DNA of 64,000 bases from Macrobrachium rosenbergii (taxonomy: Eukaryota; Arthropoda; Malacostraca; Decapoda; Palaemonidae): NCBI RefSeq assembly GCF_040412425.1, contig NC_089768.1, positions 4,790,001-4,854,000 on the forward strand. The letters are read 5' to 3'. The notes beneath the pieces were generated by a model. It did no database searches, was not told where the DNA came from, and worked only from the letters and a program-made list of their open reading frames with translations. Positions 50,100 to 64,000 of the stretch are shown piece after piece (within the stretch, counting starts at the first letter, position 1; every line of letters starts with the position of its first letter). The translations under genes were made by a program, and so were the position numbers.

Positions 50100-50821
50100 G
50101 CGATTTTTTTAGTGGATTAAGTGCTTGGATATGATGACGGTAATAATCTCAGGTTATTTAAAAATTTTCATTTTATTGGCAGTGTTTAATTAAGATACGT
50201 TTGGCTTAAGATGAACACTGAAAAAACGTGGTAATTTCGTCGCAAGTAATTTTTTAATGAGGGGGTAGTTTTGTCACAGAATCACTGTCTGCTAATATAG
50301 AAATTGTCGATATAATGGGGAAAAGAAGTTACGTTCCACTAACAGAAAACAATAAATGACATCTCTATACAAAGACAATAAATTAAAGATCTTATACTTC
50401 TACGGTTTGTTCTCAGATGTGTCTGCGTATTTGTGTGTGAAATTCACAGCACAACAAATCAAAGGAGATTCGTTCTAGATATGATGATGGTAAATACCTC
50501 AGGGTACTTAAGAATTTGTATTTTACTGGCAGTGTTTAATTAAGATACGTTTGGCTTAAGATGGACACTGAAAAAAATGCGGTAATTCTGTTGCGAGTAA
50601 TTCTTTAATGAGGGGGGTAGATCTGTTACAGAAGCATTTGATATACTATTACTCATGCGAGGATGTTGATCAAATAATTCTTGGTCTCCAAAGTTATACC
50701 CTCACTACCAATTTTTTCCATGGATTAAGTACTTAGATATGATGATGGTAATATCACAGGGTACTTAATTTCAACGCTAGTAGTTTTTTAATGAAGGGGT
50801 AAGTCTGTCAAGAAACATTTA
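50100..50821. repeat. Three diverged direct repeats of about 100-180 bp
   Basis: Copy 1 about 50103-50286, copy 2 about 50477-50645, copy 3 about 50706-50821. Copies 1 and 2 share GGCAGTGTTTAATTAAGATA then CGTTTGGCTTAAGATG and CACTGAAAAAA; all three share GATATGATGA-GGTAA, TTTTTTAATGA-GGGGTA and CTGTCA/GTTACAGAA. Copy 3 lacks the middle. Also GAAATTGTCGATAT occurs at 50083 and 50301. No coding sequence. Confidence 0.85.
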
Positions 50822-50824
50822 GGC

Positions 50825-51248
50825 TGTTCTACTTTTCCGTGGCAAAATTGAAAACTGACTGGTGTGGTGGTAGAAGTTATATTTTAAAATAGATTACATT
50901 TGCTTTATGACTGAATGAAAGTAATTCTAATACAGTCAAACACATCTGTTAATTTTTTGGATGTACTAAACTGATTACAGGGTTTGCACTGAGAGGAGTT
51001 CAATGGCAGCACCTGGAAAAAAAAGGTGAAAAATGATAATTAACCCAGAAAGCACTGAAGGAAAGGGTGACGTAAAAGCGAAAATTTCATTTGTTTTGTC
51101 CGTGTTTGTATGTCTGTCACAGGTTAGGGGTTTGATTTTGAATTATAAACCTTTCTGGAGTGACACAGAGGCCGTGTCCAAACTTTTGTCTGAGTCTGAC
51201 AAAGCAGTTCAGATTTCTATAGAATCCAAACTAATATACAAACGATCA

Positions 51249-51253
<5 letters not shown>
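50825..51253. other. Non-coding stretch, nothing recognised
   Basis: A frame from 51033 runs into the following AT array; the unique part shows no domain. Confidence 0.4.

Positions 51254-51333
<80 letters not shown>
51254..51333. repeat. (AT)n array
   Basis: Pure AT. Confidence 0.97.
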
Positions 51334-51336
<3 letters not shown>

Positions 51337-51338
<2 letters not shown>

Positions 51339-52390
51339 CTTAATGAATATAACTTTTCTCAGACCAGATATTACAATAGACTAATCTCTATGAAAAACAG
51401 AACGACTTTTAAAACTACACAAAAGTTGGATTATTTTAAAACCATGTTTAACGCAATGGAACAAATGCAACAGTCCATTTCATGTATTTATATTGCATAA
51501 TTTAACTAGACAAAAAATAAACATATTAATTGTGTAATGCGTCCGATTGAAAGTATGTTTATTCGCACCTGCAAACTTCGCCGAGTGTAGATTCCACCTT
51601 TACTGCTTTCTTGTACCTGCTATCATTGAAGGGAATTTATTCTCGATGTACTAATATCTCTCAGAAAGGCATGATAGAGACGAGATCTGTAATTTCATTA
51701 CTTTAATGACGAAAGTTAATTATAACTCAGTACAATTTTTAACGGTTTTATCTTGTTCGAAATCACTCTTATAAAACAGTTCAACTCAGTCTGTTCGGTT
51801 TGGGGAGCACGAAAGCATGGGGAGACATAACTCTCCCTGGTGGATGATAACTCAAATTTGACCTTTCTGCTCTGCTCCTCTGTCTCTGGAACCCCTGGAT
51901 TTCGTGTTATCAGCAATCTCCACCTCCCTCTAACTTCTTATTGGAAGGCTTTATCCGCAAGGCCTCCCCTCACACAGTTGATTGGGAAGGACTTTAGTGG
52001 GTGTGGTTCAAATCTCTCCTTAGAGGACTTGATTGGAAATGATCTTAGGAGGGGGTGTGAAAGACCCCTCCCTAGAATGTTTGATTGGAGGGTGTCGAAG
52101 TACATCACTTAGTCCAGCCCTCAATTTCCTGGAATTTCCATGAAAATGCCTCCTATTGAAGGCGGGGTTATAGATATGGCTGGTGTTAGCTTTTTGGCGG
52201 TGCTGAGTCATTACTGAGTAAGCTAAATCGCGAGGCCACAGTTTCCAAATTTTACGATCGGTTTTATGGCCCTGGGCGCGATATACTTGCTCACTGTTTT
52301 GAGTTCGTGGAAGAAGGTTTGTTTCAGTCAGCACTTCTAAGTTCTCGAGCGACAACCTAGGCGTTATCATTGTTCTCTCTGCCTCTCATT

Positions 52391-52392
<2 letters not shown>
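51337..52392. other. Unrecognised stretch with four evenly spaced ATTGG boxes
   Basis: TTATTGGAAGG (51938), TTGATTGGGAAGG (51979), TTGATTGGAAATG (52029) and TTGATTGGAGGG (52080) recur at about 41-51-bp spacing. ATTGG is the complement of the CCAAT box. No gene is recognised on either side; the minus frame at 52020-52370 has no domain. Confidence 0.4.

Positions 52393-52447
<55 letters not shown>
52393..52447. repeat. (CT)n array
   Basis: Pure CT. Confidence 0.97.
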
Positions 52448-52449
<2 letters not shown>

Positions 52450-52451
<2 letters not shown>

Positions 52452-53722
52452 GTCCCTATCCAATTCCCCTAGGAACTGCATAAACACGGTAATTACTAAA
52501 ACAGTACACATAATATTATATTGACGGACCGTAAAAGTGAAAAATTACAATAAAATACACTACCGCTTTATTTTAAATATATTAAATGAGCAACCATGAA
52601 TAAAAAGGCTAGAAAACAGAAAAGGATAAAGATAATAACAAACTTCTTGAAGTACAATGAGTATTATCGTTCCATAAACGCCTCATAACCGTTTGAAGTG
52701 ATGTCGTTACCGACTTGTTTCTGCTTTTCAACGTAATCCTAATGTTCATGAATAGTTTAACCATTATTCCTAAAGTAAAGGTTGTTAACTATTATAAACT
52801 AGTAAAATCTAATAACTTTACCATAAACTCTGTCTGATAAAAAATGAACCTGAATCCTTGCTACCTGGTGATCAATACAGTGGATCCGAAAAGTTGACGG
52901 GATAACAAATATTTAAGTAATAAACACGACCTTTGACAGTTCTTAACGATGCCGGCGGTGCTGTGGATGTTTTCTTGTTTCGCTGACGGCAGCGTAAAAC
53001 TCGAACCTTCTCTCCTTCAAAGGCGCACAGTTCACAGGTTCCTAATAACATACTATTCTCTGACGAGGTAGCCGGCCGACGGCAACTTACACGAATCAAC
53101 TTATCAACCGAGTCAACGCTTATTTTGTATACTGATATCGTTCAACTTTTTGAAACCTGAATAAAGTGCACAAACATACCCTTCTCCTCTCTCTCGACGT
53201 ACTCCTTCCGTCTTTTCGGGAGTCCTCGATATTTCTTACCTCGGCGACTTCCAATTTCACCTGCGGATCATATTTCCCTGAGAAAACCGAAAATTCCGCG
53301 GAAATGCTTTTGAAAAGATTTGATACAGACAGAAATTGGTATGATCCTATGTTTCACTACAAGTTTCAAGACATTACATTAATTTTGTTATAGCATAAAA
53401 TATTAAACGTTCCACAGCGCAATCACTTCTTCCAAATTACGAAAAATGATTTACACCCACTTGAAGCCTCCCATTAGGCAATGAAAGGCTGCTTCAGCGC
53501 AGAAAAGTCGTAAGTATGTACGACTCGATCTACCTTTTTCTTTATTTGCGTCTACAACACGAAAGTTTGTTGCGAAGGCATAAAGAAATCTCTAGGTTTA
53601 CATATTCGTTTTTCTTTCCCGTTGGCACCATGCTCAGTTTTCGTTACGTTTTAGGTACATTGGAGACTTCTCCAAGTTCTCCAATCTCCAAATTGTAATA
53701 ACTATACGGTTAGCGTATTTAG

Positions 53723-53771
<49 letters not shown>

Positions 53772-56700
53772 AAGCTACTTGAGAATACACACCATGCAAA
53801 TAAATTTCACCCGAGTAAGTAATAACACTGTAAATGTTAAGCGTTGGAGGTTTTAAGGAAGAAATATGGACTTGTGAAGCAGCATAAAGAATTCCACGAT
53901 AAATGGCTTCCAGTTAAAGAGCCGAGGCTCATGTAATCCCACTGTGCAGCCAAAGGATATAAAATGGCACTGCTGCATACACGAGACATTCCTGACAATT
54001 ATTTTCCTTTCATTGCATCATTTTACATTTTCTGTTATCTGCATCACAAGTAACTTAATGCTTATTTGAAACACCAGGAGAGAAGAAAGCGAAATCCTGT
54101 AAGTTATTCTAATAGTGTTCATTTGAATAATGATTTCCAAACAACCAACAATTCTCTCTTTAGGAAAAAATAAAATTCTGCAGAAGGTATTTAATTCAGT
54201 CCTTTACAAACAGGATTATCCATTTTGAAATATAGTAACTGAAATACTCATCACATTGTATGACTAGTTTAGGATATTTAAATTTTCTCAAACAATGACT
54301 GGTTAAACAATAAATCGCAGATCATCATCGAGACGACAGACGGGAAATCATGAGAACTTCAAATGGGACAGGAGCAAACGCTATGTCTTATAACGCATTA
54401 CCCGAGAAGAGTTTCTATTTAAGATTTAGAGACCGAGAAGGGTAAGACGCCACAAAATGTATTGGTCTCGAAGTAAAATACACGACAAGACTCCACCTCT
54501 AAGGGGCTGACATAGTGCATTTTCAAAAGAGACACGTGATTCAGGAAATGCTGACGTAGGCCCAAAAATCCCAAGTTAAGTTGGTGAATTTTGTGAAAGT
54601 TTGATAAATCAAGTCGATTCCGAAATGAGTGTCTTCTACACAGTATCTGCGGTGATGTTAGACCTATAAAGAAGTCCAAAAAGTAGAGGAGGAATGTAGT
54701 AAATTTCTTCAGTTTGATGCCCAAAGTGGCATGTGTAAAACAAACATGAGACGGCCTTAAAAGACAGTTGAATGATATAACAGTTGGGAGCAAGAGCTTG
54801 GTGATCCATTAGACAGAAAAGATAGATTCCACTATTTAAAGAACTAAGTGTGAAAGCTTCTCCAAGACATGGACTCAATATTCCATATCAGGATGAAGAA
54901 ATCCCACTTAAAAGTGAATAAGTTGCACAGAGACGTACATAGAGCACCTGGACGCCAAGCCAAGATCCTTAAAACCTGTCTTATCCAGACCAATAGGGAC
55001 AAACTTGAAAGACGCGCCTCTGTCTATTCCTGAGGACAAATTGCTGGTGGACCAGAGGATGTTAATTTCCCAGCTTTCAAGAATTATTGTGAAGAATTAT
55101 TCGTAAAGATATGAGAAGAAAATTGTCCTTAAAGGCATTAAAATGAACATGGGTGTCTGTCTAGTTTGAGATACTAGCTAATTAGCTCATCACAGCTCTG
55201 CACACGGGTAGTTCAGCACCTATATATTTTTTCCAAGCGGATTTGACAAGTTGGTGCAAAGGTGGCGTAATAGACTAACACGTTTGAATCCCATTTCAAA
55301 TAATAACATGCAATAGACAAAGCATTACAGGATACGAGTGCAATTGCATATGTCCCTTTTACATCAGACAATCATGAAGAGTTGGTTTTTATTAACATAC
55401 ATCGTTCATCCTTTCCAAGTATGCTATGAACCTGGTACCAGGTAGGAAGAGGACATAATCCTACTGTTTGCCTGTATTTCTAGAAAGTGAAATGCGATCC
55501 TCAATGAAACGGTATTTCTTGTAAATGAGATTTGACCTGTTTCTATTGAGTGTTGCTATTAGAACTGGTTTGGGGTAGAAAGCGCTAACTGTGCTTCCCT
55601 TCTCCATTGCCTCACTCTTAGACCCATCTCCGATCTGATAATTAGTGTCTTCCACCTGTCACTGCTCTTGGTGTATCGAAAAATCTACTTAGTTGAGGAG
55701 ATGTCTATCCGCATGGAGCATAGAATGTGTTAAAAGGGTACATTGTATTACATTAAGTCATGTGCTCATTCTGCAACATTTTTCCAAGAGCTTCATATTT
55801 CTTTCATAAACTCGCGGTACGTATAACTAATATGCTTTTTTTCTATAGGCAAGGCCTGACGAGTCTAAGCATCGATGATTTTTGTCATTAATTCCTTTTT
55901 TTTTAAATAATGTTTTTTCTTAATGTTCCTTTAACGATAATGTGATTAATTTTTATTATCATTACTTATCCAACACTGCTATTAAGAATCCAATTATGAA
56001 TTGCTATAAATAACAATATATAAATCTAAGAACGATTCAGATTATAAGCGAATTTCAGTTATCAAATATTGGCAATAATAGATTTCTTCATTGCCTATCA
56101 CTAGTACTCGCATAATTTGGTTACGGCGTTTCTCGCAAAGAATTATAATACTAACTGATGAGCTAGAAAGTCAGTTAATGTATTTAATATTTGCTTATAT
56201 ATAGTAATTTATCAAAATGAGAGGATACTTTCATTTACGCGGGCAATGTTGAAAATATAGTGAAAAGTAATTAATCTATTACTATTCATGGCAAGCTTAA
56301 CAAATCAACAGTTTGCTTTTCACTTTCAATGATACGCCCAATGATTTCACGTAAAAATACAGCGTAACTGATGAACTCCACCTTTTGGTGGGAGCACACT
56401 CATCAAATGTAAAAACAATTACTTTGGCTACAGGGACTCGACATACTTTAATCCGACTGTTCATCATAGGCAACTTTCTAACACTTCAGGTTAGTATTTC
56501 AGGACACAGAACTTAGGAGTTCATCTATTATTTGAGACCACAATAATGAAAAAGAAGATAACTGATATTTCTTAAGAATCCACCTGCACGGCAACCTATT
56601 TTGGAGCTTTGAGAGCTCTCTATAGCCCTAAATTTTTAGTGGAACCTCTTCATAGAAAGTTAAAAGTTATTGATGTTCACTGACGAGTTATGAAAGCTGA

Positions 56701-56854
56701 ATACCCCTGAAACAGAAAATATTATGAACTCTTAGGAACTGTTGTATTTACCCGTGAAAATTTCATTCACCCCAAACCTTATGAATTCTTTGTGTATTAA
56801 TGAAAGGAACGGGGTACTGGAGAAACCTACTTCTAAGGTTTCCAGCGTAAACAC

Positions 56855-56855
<1 letters not shown>
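52450..56855. other. About 4.4 kb with no recognised gene; one (GA)n array
   Basis: GA at 53728-53768. Short frames (52872-53099, 53166-53393, 53516-53698, 54419-54878, 55461-55655) lack recognisable motifs and do not join into a longer gene. This is the longest unexplained stretch of the window and could hold intron or intergenic DNA of a neighbouring gene. Confidence 0.5.
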
Positions 56856-56857
<2 letters not shown>

Positions 56858-56931
<74 letters not shown>

Positions 56932-57424
56932 GTAAGTGGAATCGCTCCAGAATTTAGGTCTAGAAGTAAATAATGTAGCTCGCGCTACATAAAAATCGGT
57001 ATAAATTCCTCTTATACTCATAAACCCACCCATTCAATGGCACACGAAGGAACCTCAGTAGAAATCCTGGAGGGCGTTCCGCCGATGGTGACATTTTATA
57101 TCCCATCTTCCCATTATTATTATTATTATTATTATTAATATTATTATTATTAGAAATGTGGTAAATAAAAATATTTATAACTTACGGGGTCTCCCCTTTC
57201 CTATTTTTGAGAACTGTGCTCATAAGAACATAATCAATGACTGATCGATTTGTTGATCCAGTTGTCGTCAACATCATTCCCTCAATAAGGTTTATCACTC
57301 AAACAGACAAGCCACCGAAATCGCCGCTACACACTAACCGGGTGCAAGAGGTCGTTTAGTGCGGCTGATCCACAATATATTCCTCCTTTCAAATAATTTT
57401 ACTGCTCTGCAGGGGCGCTAGTGG

Positions 57425-57479
<55 letters not shown>

Positions 57480-57905
57480 TTATAGGGATAAAAATACGAT
57501 TAAGATAAGGCATCAGGGAACGCGGTTGCTATGCCAGGGATAAGAAGATAAAAATATGAAAGAAAAAAAAATGAAAAATGCAAAACCAGTAAAGAAGATA
57601 AAGTACGAGATAATCTCCTCAATGGGTATAAGATTGATAAGAGTTAACGACAACCAAGATGGAAAAATGGGTACTTTACTCTATTTACCATTGATTAAAA
57701 TAAAATTATGGCTTCAGGTAAATGTTGTTATCGTCAGGAACCTTTGACCTTTACATCCATTTAATGTCTAAAGATTTTGAGAGATTTTAATTAAGAGCAG
57801 TAACTGAAATAAGAAACTACTGGACTGAAAACATGCTAATCGGGGAGTGGAAATACACAAAATACACACAAAATACAAACTCTATACAAATAAATCTATA
57901 AAAAC

Positions 57906-57985
<80 letters not shown>

Positions 57986-58043
57986 AATACCATAAGGGAA
58001 AGAGAATTAATAACCAAAGAGAGCTAGAGAGAGAAAATTGATA

Positions 58044-58100
<57 letters not shown>

Positions 58101-58200
58101 AATAACCAAAGAGAGACAGAGAGAGAAATTTAATAATCCAAAAGAGAGACAGAGATAATCAGAGAGCATTAAAAGTCAAAGAGAGAGAGAGAGAGAAAAG
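56858..58200. repeat. Cluster of (GA)n arrays with an (ATT)n
   Basis: GA at 56858-56931, ATT 57111-57150, GA 57430-57477, GA 57909-57982, GA 58048-58096, and further short GA runs to 58195. Between the last arrays the motif GAATTAATA-CCA(A/T)A is repeated (57982, 58005, 58096). The unique DNA at 57155-57425 and 57480-57905 shows no gene. Confidence 0.9.
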
Positions 58201-58204
58201 ACCG

Positions 58205-58838
58205 AGGAGAGAGAAAAAGCGTCAGTGAAAGATCGAGGCCTCTGACAGATTCTTATGTAAATGAAGACCCATTGTTGTCACCGTAAATCAAATCTCGCAG
58301 CCCAGGAATCATTCACGTCGAGAGAGAGAGGAGGATATATGCAATATGCGAGAGGGAATAAGGAAAAATTGAGACGCGCAGAGCGATAATGTTAAAAATT
58401 GTAAATGATAAGGATGATATTAATTAAAAATTCAAATAATCCTCCGCTGATTAGTCTGTTTTAAGTTAATGATGCGCATATAAAACACTTCCTAGATTTT
58501 ACACATAAAATATGATGATAGAAATGTAAACACCAAGTACAGAATACCATTTACCATGAAATAACATTTTATAATTATGAATAGTATCTGATGACGCAAA
58601 GCGAGCTGTCATAAGATTAGCTCAACAAAAATGTCTGAATAAAGTAACTTTTACATAGGTTTCATCAGAATTATTCTATTAGAACTCACAATGTGTTTTC
58701 GTTGATCGAGACTGAAAATGTTCGCTTAAGAATTTCACGAATTATGTGCTCATGTGTACTATGGAATTCACAGCGAAGTTTAATATGGCACAAACACTTA
58801 AATGCAGTATGAGATTTCATAAAGGTTTAATAAAGATA
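58205..58838. other. Non-coding stretch, nothing recognised
   Basis: AT-rich, no supported gene. Confidence 0.4.
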
Positions 58839-58839
58839 G

Positions 58840-59125
58840 CCAATGGGCATCAGAGGAAAAGGGCAGGTCATTTCTCTCGAACGCAACACCCTACAAATTG
58901 AATGTATTGCCCATGTTCAGCGCAAAATACGCTCCTCCAGCCTTGTGAGACTCAATAGGCAGACCTATGGATACCCCAAAACCATCATCCCTACTTCACA
59001 GGGGCAGGAAACTTGCATACTCACGAAAATCTGTCTAACCTAAGCGGGATATTAACTCGGGAATAACTTGGGAACACTATATTGGGACGTCACTGGCAAT
59101 GCCGCTCAGCCACTACAGCCAGCTG
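58840..59125 (-). mobile_element. tRNA-derived SINE, second family
   Basis: On the minus strand an A-box exactly of consensus form, TGGCTGAGCGGC (plus 59101-59112), and a B-box-like GAGTTAATATCCC (plus 59046-59058) lie 43 bp apart. The body continues with GCCCCTGTGAAGTAGGGATG, CATAGGTCTGCCTATTGAG and AATGACCTGCCC. I recall body sequences of this kind in decapods. The 3' border near 58840 is uncertain. The plus frame at 58843-59043 is a shadow. Confidence 0.55.
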
Positions 59126-59266
59126 ACATAGAACTGTGAATATGTTCTCTTACCTTAGGTTGCGCCATGCTCGTTGTAACTGGGCTTACCTTGTCATGTA
59201 TTATTTCTCACTTAATATTTTTATTTGATTTTAATTAAGTTCATAAAGCTCAATTTATCCTTACTG

Positions 59267-61240
<1,974 letters not shown>

Positions 61241-61242
61241 TT

Positions 61243-61454
<212 letters not shown>

Positions 61455-61459
61455 CCATC

Positions 61460-61960
61460 TTTGTGCTTGATATATTTCATTACAAGTTACAGTGCAATAT
61501 TGTACGTATCCTTTAAAAAAATATTAATTACCATAAACATAAAGTCAGGAAACAAAACAAGCACTAGCAAGTAAGTCAACTTGGCTCTCTTCACCCATCC
61601 AACACTGCATCCACGCACATTCCAAAACAACCCCTTCTCTCAGTGGTTCTACAGAGCGTTACTGCCCCTCCTCTCCCATGGCCCCCAGCCATCCGACATC
61701 ACTCCCCCCCCCCCACACTGGAAACTTCTCTAGGCCTCTTCCATCCCCCAAAAACCCTTTCTCAGTCTGTTTATGAGTGTAAGCAGTGTTAGCAAAATTT
61801 TTCTGAGGCTGTGCAACATTACTAACCATTGGAGAGTGTTTTTTTTTTATTTTTGGATATTCATGAATATCATATATCTTTGGGGCCATGGTCTCTGGCT
61901 CGGGTGTGGTGGAAAATGTCGAGTTCCAAATAATGGCGATCCAGATAACTGAAGGGTTAC
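61460..61960. other. Non-coding stretch, nothing recognised
   Basis: Contains a poly-C run at 61705-61714 and poly-T at 61839-61847; no supported gene. Confidence 0.4.
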
Positions 61961-61964
61961 TTTA

Positions 61965-62055
61965 TTCTTTTAGTCATCCTATTGTCCTCTATCCTTTCCA
62001 CATGACCAAACCACCTGGTGACAACCTGAAACACTCTTTGCCTTCCTTCCCTTGA
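61965..62055 (-). pseudogene. Short LINE reverse-transcriptase C-terminal fragment
   Basis: The minus strand reads VVTRWFGHVERIEDNRMTKR. 'lrWfGHveRm.~~R' is the hallmark of the region just after the RT in RTE/CR1-type LINEs. Only about 30 residues remain; nothing else of the element is readable around it. Confidence 0.65.
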
Positions 62056-62059
62056 AAAA

Positions 62060-64000
62060 TACGACAATGCAATGTATATCAAGTGGTTTGGAAAATGAAA
62101 CCTACGCTGCATTACCCATGTAAACTGACATGTAAAGTATTTCCCATAGAAAACATTAATAGATAATTAAAGCCTGTGAACAGAACGAAGGGGGTCAAGG
62201 TCTGGGCTAATTTGCGAAATAATAATTAGAGACAACACTCAACAATGATAGATATCACAAATATCCTTCACTGTAGCGGAAATGATACCCCGGGAAAGTG
62301 CAGTTAACTTGCGTAAAGCTGTAGGGTAATATTTTCAAAAATGAAATTACTATAATATTATTAACAAAACCTACAAATAAAAGACTTCACCGACATTTTT
62401 CCGCAGACGGAATTTTGAGCCTTTAGACATGCCGTCTACTTCACGCCGTATAAGGACACGATAATGAATTTTGATTTTATTAGAAATGATATTAAATCTT
62501 GAGAGCAAGAGTGACATCATCATAATCGTCATAACAGCCATGTTACGATAAATTTAGAGAAAAGCAATAAAAAATAAAACTTTTCTTTATATTATTTTCC
62601 ATTTACCACAATAGGAAGTACACCCAAAAAAAAAGAAAAAAAGTGTAAGACACTTTGAAAGTAAATCAGGGCAAGTTTTACAGGAAAATACAGAAATGGA
62701 AACCGCAGAGGAGGGAAAAAACATGGCCTCGTTATCGTCCCAACGGAAGTAATAAGAGTAGTACGAGAGGAGACTGGAACATTGAAACACCGCGAGAAAT
62801 ACGAAGAAGAACATGTACAGCCTCTTCAGTTGGTGAGACAACGAGGGGATAGCGAAGGTCTGGAGTAAAAAATATATGAAACCAATGCCAAGTGGAGCTC
62901 CTGGTATTTCATCATTTCATCCGTCGGTAAAATAACTTTTATTGCTTAATTAGGATGAGGGTGGTTTCATTTCGACCTAACAGGTATTAGTATGCAAAAG
63001 CAGTAGTAAACTCATCCCTATTTGTTTTAAAACTATAAATGTTCGAATTCGATTCCTGTATAACTGATATCGAAACATGTCTTCTATTTGAGAATTTCCA
63101 TTTGAAGGTATTGGATTCTCAGAGTAGGTAACATTTCCAAATACTTACGAAAAACAGTTAGATATAAAGTGTTCTAGAAATGATTATCTGTAGAAAGGAA
63201 GAGATACTCAAAAATATGTCTACAGATTAAATTCCGCATCTCTTCACGGTGCTAGGAAGACCAAATCTGATTTACTAACGAAATCCTGATATAGTTATTC
63301 TGCTGTACACTGAAAGTTTTTGCCTCTCAGAGCAAAGCTGTAAGATTAGTGTGCGCAGTTAGAAAACTAGCACCGTACAAAAACAATGTATGCGATCAAT
63401 ACCAATGGCTTCATTAGGATGTCAAACTTGTGACGGCTGAATCATATCTTAAGGAGATAAAAGGGTGTGGAAAACCGATGGGGGATTCGTAGGAGAACAA
63501 AGGCATTAAGGCTGATGATGGTAATTTGATATTCATGAAAAACACAGAAGAAGGCAGAGTAAATCTGGCGAGATTTCCTTAAAGCGCTGTCTATTCCTCT
63601 GGCGGCTGCAGTGCATTTGATTATGGAAGGAAACCTATGGCAAGAATGCTAGGAAAGAAAATGACAAATATAATAACAATAACAATGTGAGGTTATGATA
63701 TCCACGAAGCAATTATAAAAACGATTTCACAATCCAAAACCAAAAAACTCTCTCTCTCTCTCTCTCTCACTTAATTTCTACACGCCACGTATGTACTGCA
63801 TCGAAGTGAATTAAACGAAATGGTATATAGAAACAGAAAGAAAAAAAGATAAGCAAAATCGATTAGTCTCTGTTCGCAAATTCAATAAATCTTTAAATAA
63901 ACTTCATTTTCATGTCATGGAAGATGTAGCAACAGAAATTCAAGCATATACGTTATACAATTCAAAGACTGTATTTCTTCTATTCTTTTAAGCACAATAA
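62060..64000. other. No recognised gene; short (CT)n near the end
   Basis: The small frames at 62587-62852 overlap on opposite strands and have no domain. CT at 63749-63768. Confidence 0.45.

Noticed and set aside
51033..51253. Possible exon (frame with SQVRGLILNYKPFWSD)
   Set aside because: No recognisable domain, no convincing splice sites, and the frame runs on only because of the AT array.
54419..54878. Two overlapping minus-strand frames of 124 and 80 residues
   Set aside because: Different frames, leucine/phenylalanine-rich by composition, with no motif; joining them is not justified.

Overview
This window reads as repeat-dominated nuclear DNA from a decapod crustacean (shrimp, prawn, crab or crayfish). 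It has three kinds of support. (1) Interspersed repeats that I recall as widespread in decapod genomes: two copies of a tRNA-derived SINE (16.7 and 49.5 kb), another tRNA-headed SINE with an (AAT)n tail (9.8 kb), and a dispersed repeat at 7.3 kb. (2) An extreme load of (AT)n, (GA)n and (AAT)n microsatellites. (3) A mix of Penelope-like, Gypsy, jockey-like, piggyBac, Tigger and Tc1/mariner-type elements. The genus call comes from memory of repeat families, not from a search. I recognise no host protein-coding gene, rRNA or functional tRNA anywhere in the 64 kb; every protein similarity I can support belongs to a mobile element.

Layout. 0-1.5 kb: decayed non-LTR reverse transcriptase (minus). 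2.4-3.2 kb: old tandem duplication. 4.8-5.5 kb: C-terminal end of a Tigger/pogo transposase with its 3' terminus. 6.5-10.1 kb: LINE 3' end, a decapod repeat, and a tRNA-derived SINE. 10.16-13.89 kb: DNA transposon with terminal inverted repeats of about 0.8-0.95 kb around a broken gene of an uncharacterised transposon-borne family. 16.7 kb: full-length SINE with a 12-bp target-site duplication. 18.0-20.65 kb: cluster of three related palindromic elements with tRNA-like centres. 23 kb: Penelope-like GIY-YIG remnant. 26.0-31.1 kb: Gypsy-type LTR element (gag zinc knuckle, protease, RT, RNase H, integrase apparently lost, possible env remnant, 3' LTR). 31.4-33.4 kb: nearly intact piggyBac transposase. 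34.0-34.6 kb: LINE 3' end. 35.4-37.0 kb: foldback element and a piggyBac-type terminus. 37.1-38.9 kb: GC-rich 148-bp minisatellite with dimeric higher-order structure. 40 kb: a ~530-bp AT array held as the loop of a 92-bp inverted repeat. 41.9-43.3 kb: Penelope-like element (RT plus GIY-YIG). 44.5-44.9 kb: 149-bp-arm hairpin. 45.2-45.7 kb: Tc1/mariner DDE fragment. 46.2-46.4 kb: second piggyBac-type terminus. 49.3-49.9 kb: G-rich purine tract split by a SINE. 50.1-50.8 kb: three-copy repeat. 56.9-58.2 kb: GA-array cluster. 58.8-59.1 kb: another tRNA-derived SINE. 62 kb: LINE fragment.

How the parts relate. The SINE at 9.8 kb and the LINE at 34 kb share their last ~70 bp, as expected if the SINE uses that LINE's machinery. 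The piggyBac at 31.4 kb and the ~240-bp repeats at 36.7 and 46.2 kb share the terminal motif CCCTTTGATT-CGG and TTAA-type targets, so the repeats are probably non-autonomous relatives. Many AT arrays are not random: they lie in the loop or at the edges of inverted repeats (13.4, 18-20.6, 35.4-36.5, 40 and 44.6 kb). The candidates most likely to be undescribed are the palindromic tRNA-like family at 18-20.6 kb and the long-TIR transposon at 10-14 kb.
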